Below, one piece after another: positions 15,804-23,658 of a DNA stretch of 32,455 nt. Every line of letters begins with the position of its first letter. The stretch's first letter is position 1. Position numbers and translations under genes: made by a program. Under the pieces are notes generated by a model. The model was given only the letters and a program-made list of their open reading frames with translations. It did no database searches and was not told where the DNA came from. The DNA comes from Microcoleus sp. FACHB-DQ6. Lineage in GTDB: Bacteria > Cyanobacteriota > Cyanobacteriia > Cyanobacteriales > Microcoleaceae. Where the stretch lies: contig JACJNV010000394.1 of the NCBI GenBank assembly GCA_014695175.1, positions 1-32,455 on the forward strand, written 5' to 3'.

Positions 15804-16544
15804 ATGCTCGGTTCAATTCAAAAATTAGGGATGGCGATATTAGTTGCTTCTTGTATCGGCAGCGCCACTAATCTCTTGAATCCGCAGCCATCAATGGCTC
15901 AACCAAAACCAGAAGAAGGAAAACGCTCTCCCTTCTGCCAAGGCAACCCTCCTACGGGAAGAGTAAAATGCAATTACGAGGGAGGCGATAACTACGAGGG
16001 AAATTTCGTCAACGGCCTGCCCGATGGCAGCGGAGTCTACGTGTACGCTAATGGCGATCGCTACGAAGGAAATTTTCGGAAGGGAGTGCCCAATGGTAGA
16101 GGGACATTCATTTTTAAAGATGATGCCCGCTACACAGGCGTGTTCCAAGACGGCACAATGAGATCTGGGACGGTCGTTTTTGCCAACGGCGAGCGCTACG
16201 TCGGAGAGTTCGCAGTCGTCAGGAACGTTCAGACTGATGCCATTAGCAGCCAACCCTCAGGGCGGGGTCAATTTTTTTATACTAATGGCGATCGCTACGA
16301 AGGACAATTTTTTGCAGGTTCGCCCTTTGGCCCGGGGATATTGGTGCGGGTAGACGGCACTCGCTGTTCCGGCAGGTTTTTCAATCAAGAACTTGACGCT
16401 AGTGTCTCCTGCACTTTTCCCAACGGTACGCGCTATGAAGGAGAATTGCGAAAGGGAGTGCCTCACGGTGTCGGGACGATGATCGATGCTAGCGGTAGGC
16501 GCTTTCCGGGGGTATTTCGCAACGGCAAGCCCGGAGTTTCGTAA
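15804..16544 (+). CDS. MORN-repeat exported protein (first of a tandem pair)
   Basis: A protein of about 246 aa. I start at the ATG at 15804, which has AAGGAGA at 15791-15797; a TTG two codons earlier is also in frame. The signal peptide ends near PSMAQ (about 32). The rest is MORN repeats of about 23 residues: NYEGNFVNGLPDGSGVYVY, DRYEGNFRKGVPNGRGTFIF, ARYTGVFQDG, ERYVGEF, DRYEGQFFAGSPFGPGILV and RYEGELRKGVPHGVGTM. A Cys pair (RCSGRF and VSCTF) sits in the fifth-sixth repeats. MORN repeats form extended beta sheets that bind lipids or proteins; here it would be periplasmic or surface exposed. The function is unknown. HIP1 octamers at 16054 and 16288 encode the GDR of the NGDRYEG motif. The next gene is a close paralogue 105 bp downstream. 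Confidence 0.88.
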   Translation: MLGSIQKLGMAILVASCIGSATNLLNPQPSMAQPKPEEGKRSPFCQGNPPTGRVKCNYEGGDNYEGNFVNGLPDGSGVYVYANGDRYEGNFRKGVPNGRGTFIFKDDARYTGVFQDGTMRSGTVVFANGERYVGEFAVVRNVQTDAISSQPSGRGQFFYTNGDRYEGQFFAGSPFGPGILVRVDGTRCSGRFFNQELDASVSCTFPNGTRYEGELRKGVPHGVGTMIDASGRRFPGVFRNGKPGVS

Positions 16545-16649
16545 AGGATAAATGATTGAGGTTTTAAGCCAACTTTTGACAACAAATGGGACAAAAGACA
16601 AAGGACAGAAGAAGATAATATCTAACAGCGCATAGGAGAAAGTTGATTG

Positions 16650-17363
16650 ATGATTTCCCGTTCTTGGATCAGTGGAATTGCTTTATTAGTTGCATCAGTG
16701 TTGGGAATTGGTAGTTACGCGACTTATCCCTTGCCCTCAATGGCACAAGGAACAGAAGCTAAAACCGGTCGCTGCGTGCCAGCTATCGCTACAGGTAGAG
16801 TTAGGTGCGATTATGACAGCGGTGATAGCTACATCGGACAGTTCGTTAACGGTTTGCCCAGTGGCACTGGGGTATACGTATATTCCAACGGCGATCGCTA
16901 TGAGGGGCAGTTCCGTCTGGGCAAACCAAATGGTCGAGGACAATTTATATTTAAGGACGACGCCCGCGTGGAGGGCATATTCCGAGATGGCAAAGTTAGT
17001 TCCGGGACAGCTATTTTTACTAATGGCGATCGCTATATAGGGTCCTTTTCTCTCGATCAAAAAGTAGGCGTGCCCACGGGACAAGGGCAATTCATTTTTG
17101 CTAATGGCGATCGCTTTGTGGGTCAATTTTTAGGGGGCAAGCCTTTAGGTACGGGAGCGTTCACCCGCGCTGACGGCAGTCGGTGTTCGGGACAGTTTTA
17201 TACTCAAGAACTTGATGGTAGGGGTAACTGTTCGTTCTCCAACGGTATCCGCTATGAGGGAGAGTTACGCAAGGGATTGCCTCACGGCAAGGGCACGATT
17301 ATCGATACCAGAGGTCGGCGACTTCCGGGAGTATTCCGTGAGGGCCAGCGACTAGAGCAATAA
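16650..17363 (+). CDS. MORN-repeat exported protein (second of a tandem pair)
   Basis: A protein of about 237 aa, colinear with the upstream gene and clearly a tandem duplicate: same signal-peptide ending (PSMAQG), same order of repeats, and the same conserved Cys pair (SRCSGQF, GNCSF). Start ATG is at 16650 with AGGAGA at 16634-16639; a TTG one codon upstream is in frame. Repeats include SYIGQFVNGLPSGTGVYVY, RYEGQFRLGKPNGRGQFIF, RYIGSF, RFVGQFLGGKPLGTGAF and RYEGELRKGLPHGKGTI. HIP1 sites at 16891, 17026 and 17107 each code for the NGDR(Y/F) motif, more than in its partner. Both genes are probably transcribed together from the region before 15804. The role is unknown; an envelope function is inferred from the signal peptide. 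Confidence 0.88.
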   Translation: MISRSWISGIALLVASVLGIGSYATYPLPSMAQGTEAKTGRCVPAIATGRVRCDYDSGDSYIGQFVNGLPSGTGVYVYSNGDRYEGQFRLGKPNGRGQFIFKDDARVEGIFRDGKVSSGTAIFTNGDRYIGSFSLDQKVGVPTGQGQFIFANGDRFVGQFLGGKPLGTGAFTRADGSRCSGQFYTQELDGRGNCSFSNGIRYEGELRKGLPHGKGTIIDTRGRRLPGVFREGQRLEQ

Positions 17364-17392
17364 ATTGGGAATAAGTGCTATCTGTTAGTAAG

Positions 17393-17441
17393 GGCAGGTT
17401 GAAGGCTAATAATTTTTGCACACAACCTGCCATTGCTAAAT
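17393..17441 (+). terminator. Inverted repeat after the MORN gene pair
   Basis: GGCAGGTTG (17393-17401) and CAACCTGCC (17433-17441) are perfectly complementary across a 31-nt loop, 30 bp after the stop. It could be a weak terminator; there is no T-tract. Confidence 0.35.
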
Positions 17442-17540
17442 TTTAAAGTCACAACTATTGATAATTTATGATCGGCTTTTTCTCAACCGAATTGCTAATG
17501 TTAAATATCCACTTAATAGAGTTAATGGAGGCGTTTTAAT

Positions 17541-18161
17541 ATGACAACTACTGCTTCTGCTTCCGGCCGCACTGGCCAGTTTCCCTTCGACTTTGCCCCG
17601 CAGCGGACTCAAGATGCTGATTTGTTGCGACAACTCAATTTTGTGCCCGGCTTGAAGGAAATATTGGCTTTGCGGCAAGTTCATGCTTTGGAACACGCTA
17701 CGGTTTGGGTACTTGGCCAATCGATTGGTGCGACGACAGTAAGAACCGATAATGAGTTACTGGGCGGGATGTCCACAGACCAAGGGTTTTATCTTTATGG
17801 CCACGTCAACATTGTACAGTTGCATCAGGCAGTACGCGAGGCTTTGCAGCGGATTGCAAGCGGAGAGTGGGATTTAGCTGTACATCCCCGCTGTGGCACG
17901 AATTTGTCGGTGGCAATGCTGCTAACGGCTGGACTTGCTGTTGGCATCAATTTAGCCCTGCCTCGGGGGCCCATTCTGCAACTTTTAGGTTTGGGTGCAG
18001 CGGCTGCTGCTGCGGCTCAGTTAGCTCCTGATGTGGGATCTCTGGCTCAGCGTTACGTCACAACTGCTATTCCGTTTAATTTGAGTGTTGTTGATATTAC
18101 TGTAAGTCACGACTTCTGGGGACGCGAAGCTCATTTTGTGCGGGTGCGTTGGGTTGAATAG
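17541..18161 (+). CDS. DUF6391-like conserved cyanobacterial membrane protein
   Basis: A 206-aa protein. The conserved N-terminal half contains LREVHALEHATVW-like sequence (QVHALEHATVWVLGQ, about 48-62), then TDQGFYLYGHVN and a Cys-containing HPRCGTNLSV. Two adjacent hydrophobic helices follow (about 127-145, VAMLLTAGLAVGINLAL; about 148-168, Ala-rich), then a C-terminal SVVDITVSHDFWGREAHFVRVRW. The pattern fits the family I know as DUF6391, which is widespread in cyanobacteria and plant-type lineages and has no established function. The HxLEHA motif could bind metal, but this is speculation. ATG 17541 follows GGAGG at 17527-17531, a good ribosome binding site. Confidence 0.8.
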   Translation: MTTTASASGRTGQFPFDFAPQRTQDADLLRQLNFVPGLKEILALRQVHALEHATVWVLGQSIGATTVRTDNELLGGMSTDQGFYLYGHVNIVQLHQAVREALQRIASGEWDLAVHPRCGTNLSVAMLLTAGLAVGINLALPRGPILQLLGLGAAAAAAAQLAPDVGSLAQRYVTTAIPFNLSVVDITVSHDFWGREAHFVRVRWVE

Positions 18162-18544
18162 CTGCTGCTGGACGAGAAGAGTAGGAGAGGGGGAAAAGCT
18201 GACAAAATCTTTTTTCTTCCCTCAGCTTCTAGCCCTTAAATTCCCTACAAGGCTTTGTTGCCGAACTTGCTTCTTCCTTCTTCATCATTCTGAGAGAATC
18301 GGTACTATTCAAAAGTTAATTGGGGCGACTTATCAACTTGCTTTTATTCGATAACTGGATACTACATACTAATATCTATATTTTCCATATTTTTATAACT
18401 TCATATTATATTCAAATTTCATCTTTACCGCTAATGTGTCAGCTATAAAAAGCTCGAAGTTACTTCCTAGGCGACTTGTCAGAAAATAGCAGGATAAGGT
18501 AAAATCGCTTATTAGAATTTTTCGCGGCAAAGTCAATAAAAAAA
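18162..18544. other. Intergenic region, no gene seen
   Basis: A/T-rich. A loose inverted repeat AAGCTGA (18196-18202) / TCAGCTT (18222-18228) enclosing a T-run might end the upstream transcript. The promoter of the following small exported-protein gene must lie in the right half. Nothing else is supported. Confidence 0.35.
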
Positions 18545-19003
18545 ATGTGCAAATTACCGATCGATAAAACCTGGCTGCCAAGTCTAGTGGCGGTCAGCTT
18601 AGCCGTAGCAGGCAACAGCTTTTTGCCTTTAACCCACGGTGCGAGTTTTGCTGACGAAATATCCCAAACTAACGAACCAGAAAAAGTTCCTGACGGCAAG
18701 ATAGTTCCAGTTAATGGAAAAGTTAATGTTAGATTAATGAATAAAACCAACGATCGACTATTTTTTTACGTGGTTGGACAGACTAACCGCCAGAGTTTAG
18801 CGGAAAATTCAACAGTCGCGCTGCCAGCATTGACACTACCGGCCTCAATTGTATTTAGGCGGCTAGATGGCGCATTATTGAAACCCAGTTTGAAACCTGG
18901 TGGCGAAGGAGCTCTAGAGGTAAGATTAGACGAGACAAATGATTTAGGGTTGGATAAAACATCTTTAAGGATTCGGAATGACGGCGCACTTTTTCTCAGA
19001 TAG
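18545..19003 (+). CDS. Small exported protein of unknown function
   Basis: A 152-aa protein not assigned to a family. Residues 10-35 are a signal peptide (TWLPSLVAVSLAVAGNSFLPLTHG with an ASFADE cleavage region). The mature part is beta-rich: VNVRLMNKTNDRLFFYVVGQTNRQSL, VALPALTLPASIVFRRLDGALLKPSL, GGEGALEVRLDETNDL, SLRIRNDGALFLR. This looks like a small immunoglobulin- or jelly-roll-like periplasmic domain. It stands alone between gaps of 383 and 220 bp. Confidence 0.7.
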   Translation: MCKLPIDKTWLPSLVAVSLAVAGNSFLPLTHGASFADEISQTNEPEKVPDGKIVPVNGKVNVRLMNKTNDRLFFYVVGQTNRQSLAENSTVALPALTLPASIVFRRLDGALLKPSLKPGGEGALEVRLDETNDLGLDKTSLRIRNDGALFLR

Positions 19004-19223
19004 ACAACAGTCAGTCTCGTTCAAATTTTAGATTTTAGATTAACTCCACAGCCGTTCGCGGGGGGCTAAAACTTTTTTCTAAACCATGATTGCTCTCCAC
19101 AACTTAAGTCCGGGGCTTGTATCCGTATTTGGGTGAGTCAGAGGATAGTTGAATCATGTAAAATCAACTTGACGAGCGCCGCGACAGCTAAACCTCACTC
19201 TTCAATACACCATCCGAGTTCCT

Positions 19224-20324
19224 ATGTCAATCAAAAAGATTCTTTCCATAGCGCTGTTAATTTTTATCCCCATTTCCATCGCCGCTGAGTATTTGCACTG
19301 GGGTTCCCTTGCCGTTTTCATCACATCCGCTTTAGGCATTATACCTCTGGCGATTTGGTTGAGTACAGCAACAGAAGAAGTGGCGATCGTTACAGGCCCC
19401 TCCATAGGCGGCTTATTAAATGCCGTTTTCGGCAATGCTACGGAATTAATTATTGCAATAGTTGCCCTGAAAGCTGGCTTAATTGACATTGTAAAAGCCA
19501 GCATAACCGGTACAATTATCAGCAACTTGCTCTTAGTCATGGGATTTTCCATGCTGCTAGGAGGAATCCGTTACAAAGAACAAGAATTTAAGCCAATAAT
19601 CGCGCGGGTGAACGGTTCCACAATGACTCTAGCAGTGATTGCAATCCTGCTGCCGACAATGGTAATTTACACCTCCAATGGAGTCGAACCTGCAGCCATA
19701 GAGAATCTTTCCTTAATAACTGCGATCGTCCTAATTGCAGTTTACGCTCTAACTCTCCTATTTTCATTAAAAACTCACAGCTATCTTTACGATGTTGGGT
19801 TAGTCGAACTAGAATCAGAAAATCCTCAAAATGCCAAACAGGAATCTACTACGCACAAACCGAATTTGTGGCTGTGGATAGGAGTGCTAGTGGCCTCAAC
19901 TGTTGCCGTTGCTTTTGAATCAGAAATTTTCGTTGGTGTTGTCGAAGAAACTACCAAAGGATTGGGATTGACGCCGCTGTTTACAGGGGTAATTCTGTTG
20001 CCGATTGTTGGTGGCGCCGCCGAATATGTAACTGCGGTAGGAGTTGCGATGAAAAACAATATGGATTTGTCAGTTTCTGTCGCAATGGGTTCGAGTTTGC
20101 TAGTTGCTTTGCTGGTAGCGCCGGTGTTGGTAATTATCGGATTAGTGATTCATCAGCCGATGGATTTAAACTTCAATCCGTTTGAAGTAGTTGCAGTTGC
20201 CATCGCAGTGACAATTGCCAATCTAATCAGTATCGACGGGCGCTCTAATTGGCTTGAAGGAGTGCTGCTTTTAGCAACATATATCGTGTTAGGAGCGGCA
20301 TTTTACTTTCACCCCATTACTTGA
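19224..20324 (+). CDS. cax: Calcium/proton antiporter (CaCA superfamily, CAX type)
   Basis: A 366-aa integral membrane protein with about 11 hydrophobic helices. The two inverted alpha-repeat signatures are present: GGLLNAVFGNATELIIAIVALK (about 62-83, GNATEL motif) and PIVGGAAEYVTAVGVAMKNNMDLSV (about 257-281, GGAAEYV motif). The two acidic residues (the E of each motif) are the ion-binding pair. It exports Ca2+ (or other divalent cations) in exchange for H+. A short acidic/hydrophilic loop (about 197-212) separates the halves, as is usual. Length matches cyanobacterial CAX proteins. It converges on the Cys-rich protein gene at 20461. Confidence 0.95.
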   Translation: MSIKKILSIALLIFIPISIAAEYLHWGSLAVFITSALGIIPLAIWLSTATEEVAIVTGPSIGGLLNAVFGNATELIIAIVALKAGLIDIVKASITGTIISNLLLVMGFSMLLGGIRYKEQEFKPIIARVNGSTMTLAVIAILLPTMVIYTSNGVEPAAIENLSLITAIVLIAVYALTLLFSLKTHSYLYDVGLVELESENPQNAKQESTTHKPNLWLWIGVLVASTVAVAFESEIFVGVVEETTKGLGLTPLFTGVILLPIVGGAAEYVTAVGVAMKNNMDLSVSVAMGSSLLVALLVAPVLVIIGLVIHQPMDLNFNPFEVVAVAIAVTIANLISIDGRSNWLEGVLLLATYIVLGAAFYFHPIT

Positions 20325-20341
20325 ACTAACAATTTTTTTGG

Positions 20342-20366
20342 AGGGGCAATCCCCCGTGGTTGCCGC
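20342..20366. repeat. Dispersed GGGGCAAT-type repeat after cax
   Basis: AGGGGCAATCCCCCGTGG followed by TTGCC. An inverted, slightly longer copy is at about 10978-11005 inside the MITE-like element. Confidence 0.5.
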
Positions 20367-20460
20367 TCTTCCCTGGAAAATAACTTATCTTGTTTCTGGT
20401 TTGCTATTCCTCTTTGTCTTCTGCAGTTAATTAAAAAAATAATTTTAGGGCCGAAAGTTA

Positions 20461-21105
20461 TTACGGACAGCGACACTGTTGAACAGGAAAACACTCTCGT
20501 CTGCAACTTCTTTTTCTGCCTTTACGGTCGCGACAATCAGAAGTATCTCGACATTCTACCTTATTTTCACAAATTTGCTGACGGGGAAAAGTACCTAAGT
20601 TTTGTATAGAAACTTGAGCCGTAAGCGAACCTTGTTCTATAACTTGATCATTTTCTTTGATTTCATAGAGAAAGTTATTTTCTCCCTCTAAAACCGAAAA
20701 AGTTCTTGTTTTGTGACTGTTACCCAACTTAAATCCAAAATCCTCGGAGAACTCACCTTTATTGTAACTTCTGTCTGTGTAGGGATAGGGGTTACTTTCC
20801 ATGCCATCAGTCACATTTTTAATCATCACCCTCCTGTTAGGGCCCGGAGGAGTTTTGCTGGAGACAAATCGAGCGCTTTGCGAATCAGGGGAGAAGACAG
20901 TACCCGCACACGCACCTATATATTCAATGCGCTTAAATTGAATCAAATTAATATTAAAAGCGTTTTCGTTTTTGACCCTAAATTGTGCGTTGTTAGTCTG
21001 CTGAGCGCTGACTGTGAAAGCTGCTAGGGTCAAAAAAATTGCCCCCAGGAAAATAGCTAGAAATTTGATGTTTGGTCTCCCCGTAACAAATATGGCGTGT
21101 TTCAT
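20461..21105 (-). CDS. Exported protein with Cys-rich C-terminus
   Basis: A 214-aa protein of no recognised family. Residues 14-34 form a signal peptide (FLAIFLGAIFLTLAAFTVSAQQ). The middle is beta-rich (QFRVKNENAFNINLIQFKRIEYIG..., RTFSVLEGENNFLYEIKEN), suggesting a beta-sandwich. The last 36 residues hold seven Cys (ICENKVECRDTSDCRDRKG, RSCRRECFPVQQCRC) with many Arg/Lys/Asp, a knottin-like or disulfide-stabilised tail. One more Cys pair region (GACAG) lies near residue 61. It is probably a secreted or cell-surface protein. It is monocistronic, and the 199-bp gap upstream has no visible gene. Confidence 0.72.
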   Translation of the reverse strand: MKHAIFVTGRPNIKFLAIFLGAIFLTLAAFTVSAQQTNNAQFRVKNENAFNINLIQFKRIEYIGACAGTVFSPDSQSARFVSSKTPPGPNRRVMIKNVTDGMESNPYPYTDRSYNKGEFSEDFGFKLGNSHKTRTFSVLEGENNFLYEIKENDQVIEQGSLTAQVSIQNLGTFPRQQICENKVECRDTSDCRDRKGRKRSCRRECFPVQQCRCP

Positions 21106-21304
21106 CTCTCTACCTCTAATGTAAATAGATAGCCTTTTGTTAACAACTTATTATTTTAGCTTGAGAGCAGATATGTTGTCAAAGTCGCTCGGATAGTTTT
21201 CTAGTGAAGATTTGAGTCCTTGATGCTGAGTTGCGAAAGGAAAAACAGAAGTCCTGACTGCGAACTTTGTAGAGCCAGGAATGAACTCCTGAGTATGAAC
21301 CTAA

Positions 21305-22966
21305 CTACCAAGTTACTCGATCGCGCCATCTATCTAAAATCTTGTCCCCGACTCCCTGTACCCGTGCCACATCCTCCAAAGAGGTGAAAGGTTGCTGCTG
21401 TCGCGCTGCAATAATTCTCTCGGCTAACTTCGGGCCAACCCCGGGCAAGGTTTCTAATTCTTCCTGACTCGCTGCATTTAAATTAACTAACTTTTTACCA
21501 GCAATGTCAGGTTTAGCACTCGCAGATTTTGATGCTGCTTGTAGTGAATCGCACTCTTTTTTCTTAGCATCAATTCTCTGTTTGATTCGGGCGGGAATTC
21601 CCAAGGTTGCACCTTTGTAAAGCCGATCGAACTCTCGCTCAAAATGGGCCGCAACTACGGGACTCTCGATCGCCAGCAGCGTCTCGTCATTCCCGTGATT
21701 TGCCGCCTCACTCCAGTTGTGAGAACCTGTAAGTACCGTTTTGCCGTCCACAACGCCGAATTTGTGGTGCAGGCGATCGCCCATTGGTAACAGCGGCACT
21801 CCCACCGTAGTCAGCGGCTTTCTCCAAGGGCGATTGTCAGTTTCTAACCCGCAATCCTGCATCAAAGTCGCCCCCATCATATCCAACCCTTCACTATAAG
21901 AGCGATAAATAAAATTAGAGTCAATTAAAGCTCGCACCGCAACTCCCCGGCTAGCTTCAATTTCCAAAGTATTTGACAACCGCTGAGCCGAAAATACAAA
22001 CAAAGCCAAATCAACCGACTTTTTCGCACTACCCAAAGTTCGATTTATCAAACCGTTGGCGCTTTTTTCCCAAGGCAAAGTCGCAGCCGTCGGCGAAAAT
22101 TGCACCCCAACTGTCGAATTCCCTACTCTTACTTTTTGCACTTGACGAAACGGCTTTTTGATGCCAAACTTGCTGTCGGGTTTACCTTTGGGCCCGTCGC
22201 CCCACATGATGTTAAATTCTTGAGTAAATAGTTGCGCTACTTGAGCATTTTCAATTTTCAGCAAATTGTTTGCATTGCCGCGACTTGCTGGTGTCTTGAA
22301 ATCGCCATGTATATCGCTTGTGGTAAAATTAGCCGAAGTAACGATTACGGTTTTGCCGTCAATTACCACAAATTTGTGGTGCATCAAACCGCTGCCTTTA
22401 CTGCCGTCAGCAGTATCGTCAATTACCGGAATACCCGCATCCTTGACAATTACCAAAGCATCATTTTGCTTGATTTCCTCGGCACTCAATTTACCGTCTT
22501 TATTGCGATCGGCAAGTTGCACAAATTCGGTATAACGATCGCGCTCTCTTTCCGGTAATTTCGCTAACTCCTGAGCTGTAAAATCGCTCCAAGGGCGACT
22601 ATACATATGTTCGACAATTAATCTCACTTTAATTCCCGATCGCTGTCGATCGGCCAAAACCCTCGCAATACTGGGCAAGCGAAACTCCTGAACCGCTACA
22701 TCTACCGTCGATCCAGCACTGGCGATCGCAACAGCGATCGACTTTTCTAAATCATCCCCAGGTCTAGTTTGCTGGCGGTAAGGCTCTGTATAACTCGAAG
22801 CGATCGACTGATTGAAGTATACTTGCAACAAGGGGTCTTGAGGCAATGGAGGCAGGCTGAGAGATAAATTCTGCACGTCTTGCTTTGTTTGTCCGCAGCC
22901 CACCAGATTGAGCGCCACCAGCCCCGCACAACACAAACCGACTAAATGATAATACAATACAGCCAC
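21305..22966 (-). CDS. Lipoprotein nuclease: PLD domains, EF-hand and helix-hairpin-helix
   Basis: A 553-aa protein. The signal peptide ends at lipobox NLVGC (Cys24), so it is membrane-anchored outside the cytoplasm. Two phospholipase D/nuclease HKD motifs are present: HHKFVVIDG (about 196-204, with SANFT after it) and HHKFGVVDG (about 400-408, with SHNWS). Between strand and HKD of the first half sits a canonical EF-hand loop DRNKDGKLSAEE (153-164), suggesting Ca2+ control. The C-terminus (about 493-553) is a ComEA-type double helix-hairpin-helix: LVNLNAASQEELETLPGVG, PFTSLEDVARVQGVGDKIL. PLD catalysis, DNA-binding HhH and surface location together point to an extracellular or periplasmic DNase or DNA-uptake processing factor. 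All key residues are present. A phospholipase role is less likely given the HhH. Confidence 0.9.
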   Translation of the reverse strand: MAVLYYHLVGLCCAGLVALNLVGCGQTKQDVQNLSLSLPPLPQDPLLQVYFNQSIASSYTEPYRQQTRPGDDLEKSIAVAIASAGSTVDVAVQEFRLPSIARVLADRQRSGIKVRLIVEHMYSRPWSDFTAQELAKLPERERDRYTEFVQLADRNKDGKLSAEEIKQNDALVIVKDAGIPVIDDTADGSKGSGLMHHKFVVIDGKTVIVTSANFTTSDIHGDFKTPASRGNANNLLKIENAQVAQLFTQEFNIMWGDGPKGKPDSKFGIKKPFRQVQKVRVGNSTVGVQFSPTAATLPWEKSANGLINRTLGSAKKSVDLALFVFSAQRLSNTLEIEASRGVAVRALIDSNFIYRSYSEGLDMMGATLMQDCGLETDNRPWRKPLTTVGVPLLPMGDRLHHKFGVVDGKTVLTGSHNWSEAANHGNDETLLAIESPVVAAHFEREFDRLYKGATLGIPARIKQRIDAKKKECDSLQAASKSASAKPDIAGKKLVNLNAASQEELETLPGVGPKLAERIIAARQQQPFTSLEDVARVQGVGDKILDRWRDRVTW

Positions 22967-23157
22967 AAAATTTTAAAAAAAATAGAGGTTATTAGCCTTT
23001 CCAAAGTTCAAAGCTATTGCATCAAGTAAAGTTACAACCTATTAAATTTATGCAAGGGAATAGATTTTGCGTCTTGTAGAACTGCCTCGATGCCGGAAGC
23101 ATCACTGGTAGGGTAGCAGCATTCAGGGGCGTGGGTCAAACCCTATACCGCTGCTTT

Positions 23158-23559
23158 ATGGCTAAAAGAAAAACAATTTTTCCGTGCGGTCACAAAGGAT
23201 ATGGTAAAGCGTGCCATCGCTGCACGCAAGAGTTGGTGGCGCACCAGCATTACGTTGAAGTGCTGGCAGAAAAACAAACCAAAAAACAAGAGAGGGAAGC
23301 ATCATTTGCTAGAGATATCATCGATCTCAGAGGTCTGCCCGACCACGTAGTCACTAAAGCCCGGGCAATTATAGCAGCTTTGGGCGAAAATAAGAATTAC
23401 AGAGATTTTGGCGGCAAACGCCTGCGTCACAACCGTTTGATAATCAGTATTCCTGTAACTCGCAACTACAGAATGCTTTGTGAAGATTGCGGCACTTTCT
23501 TAATTCCCCAAAAAGTTTTGTCGCACGAAGACTACAACGTCTGCAAACCAGGAAGTTAG
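23158..23559 (+). CDS. Small zinc-binding protein with RelE/ParE-like core
   Basis: A protein of about 134 aa; I prefer the ATG at 23158 over the GTG at 23131. The N-terminal FPCGHKGYGKACHRC supplies C10, H12, C19 and C22, a probable zinc knuckle, and a second CEDC lies near residues 112-115 with a final Cys. Cyanobacteria have such DUF7682-type zinc-binding proteins (family name from memory). The middle part, LPDHVVTKARAIIAALGENKNYRDFGGKRLRHNRLIISIPVTRNYRMLC, has the strand pattern of RelE/ParE toxins but no obvious antitoxin gene beside it. The function is unknown; nucleic acid binding is plausible. It lies upstream of the cysteine desulfurase with a 99-bp repeat-filled gap. Confidence 0.75.
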   Translation: MAKRKTIFPCGHKGYGKACHRCTQELVAHQHYVEVLAEKQTKKQEREASFARDIIDLRGLPDHVVTKARAIIAALGENKNYRDFGGKRLRHNRLIISIPVTRNYRMLCEDCGTFLIPQKVLSHEDYNVCKPGS

Positions 23560-23591
23560 TCATCGGTTATTGGTTATTGGTAGCCACTCAC

Positions 23592-23638
23592 AACAGTCAG
23601 CAGTCAAGAGTCAACAGTCAACAGTCAACAGTCAACAT
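23592..23638. repeat. Heptameric tandem repeat (STRR type), CAGTCAA
   Basis: About six units of CAGTCAA or close variants (CAGTCAG, GAGTCAA), mostly exact at 23613-23636. Such heptamer arrays are a known feature of cyanobacterial intergenic DNA. They lie directly upstream of the cysteine desulfurase start. Confidence 0.7.
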
Positions 23639-23658
23639 TCATTAATTAGTTATTTATC

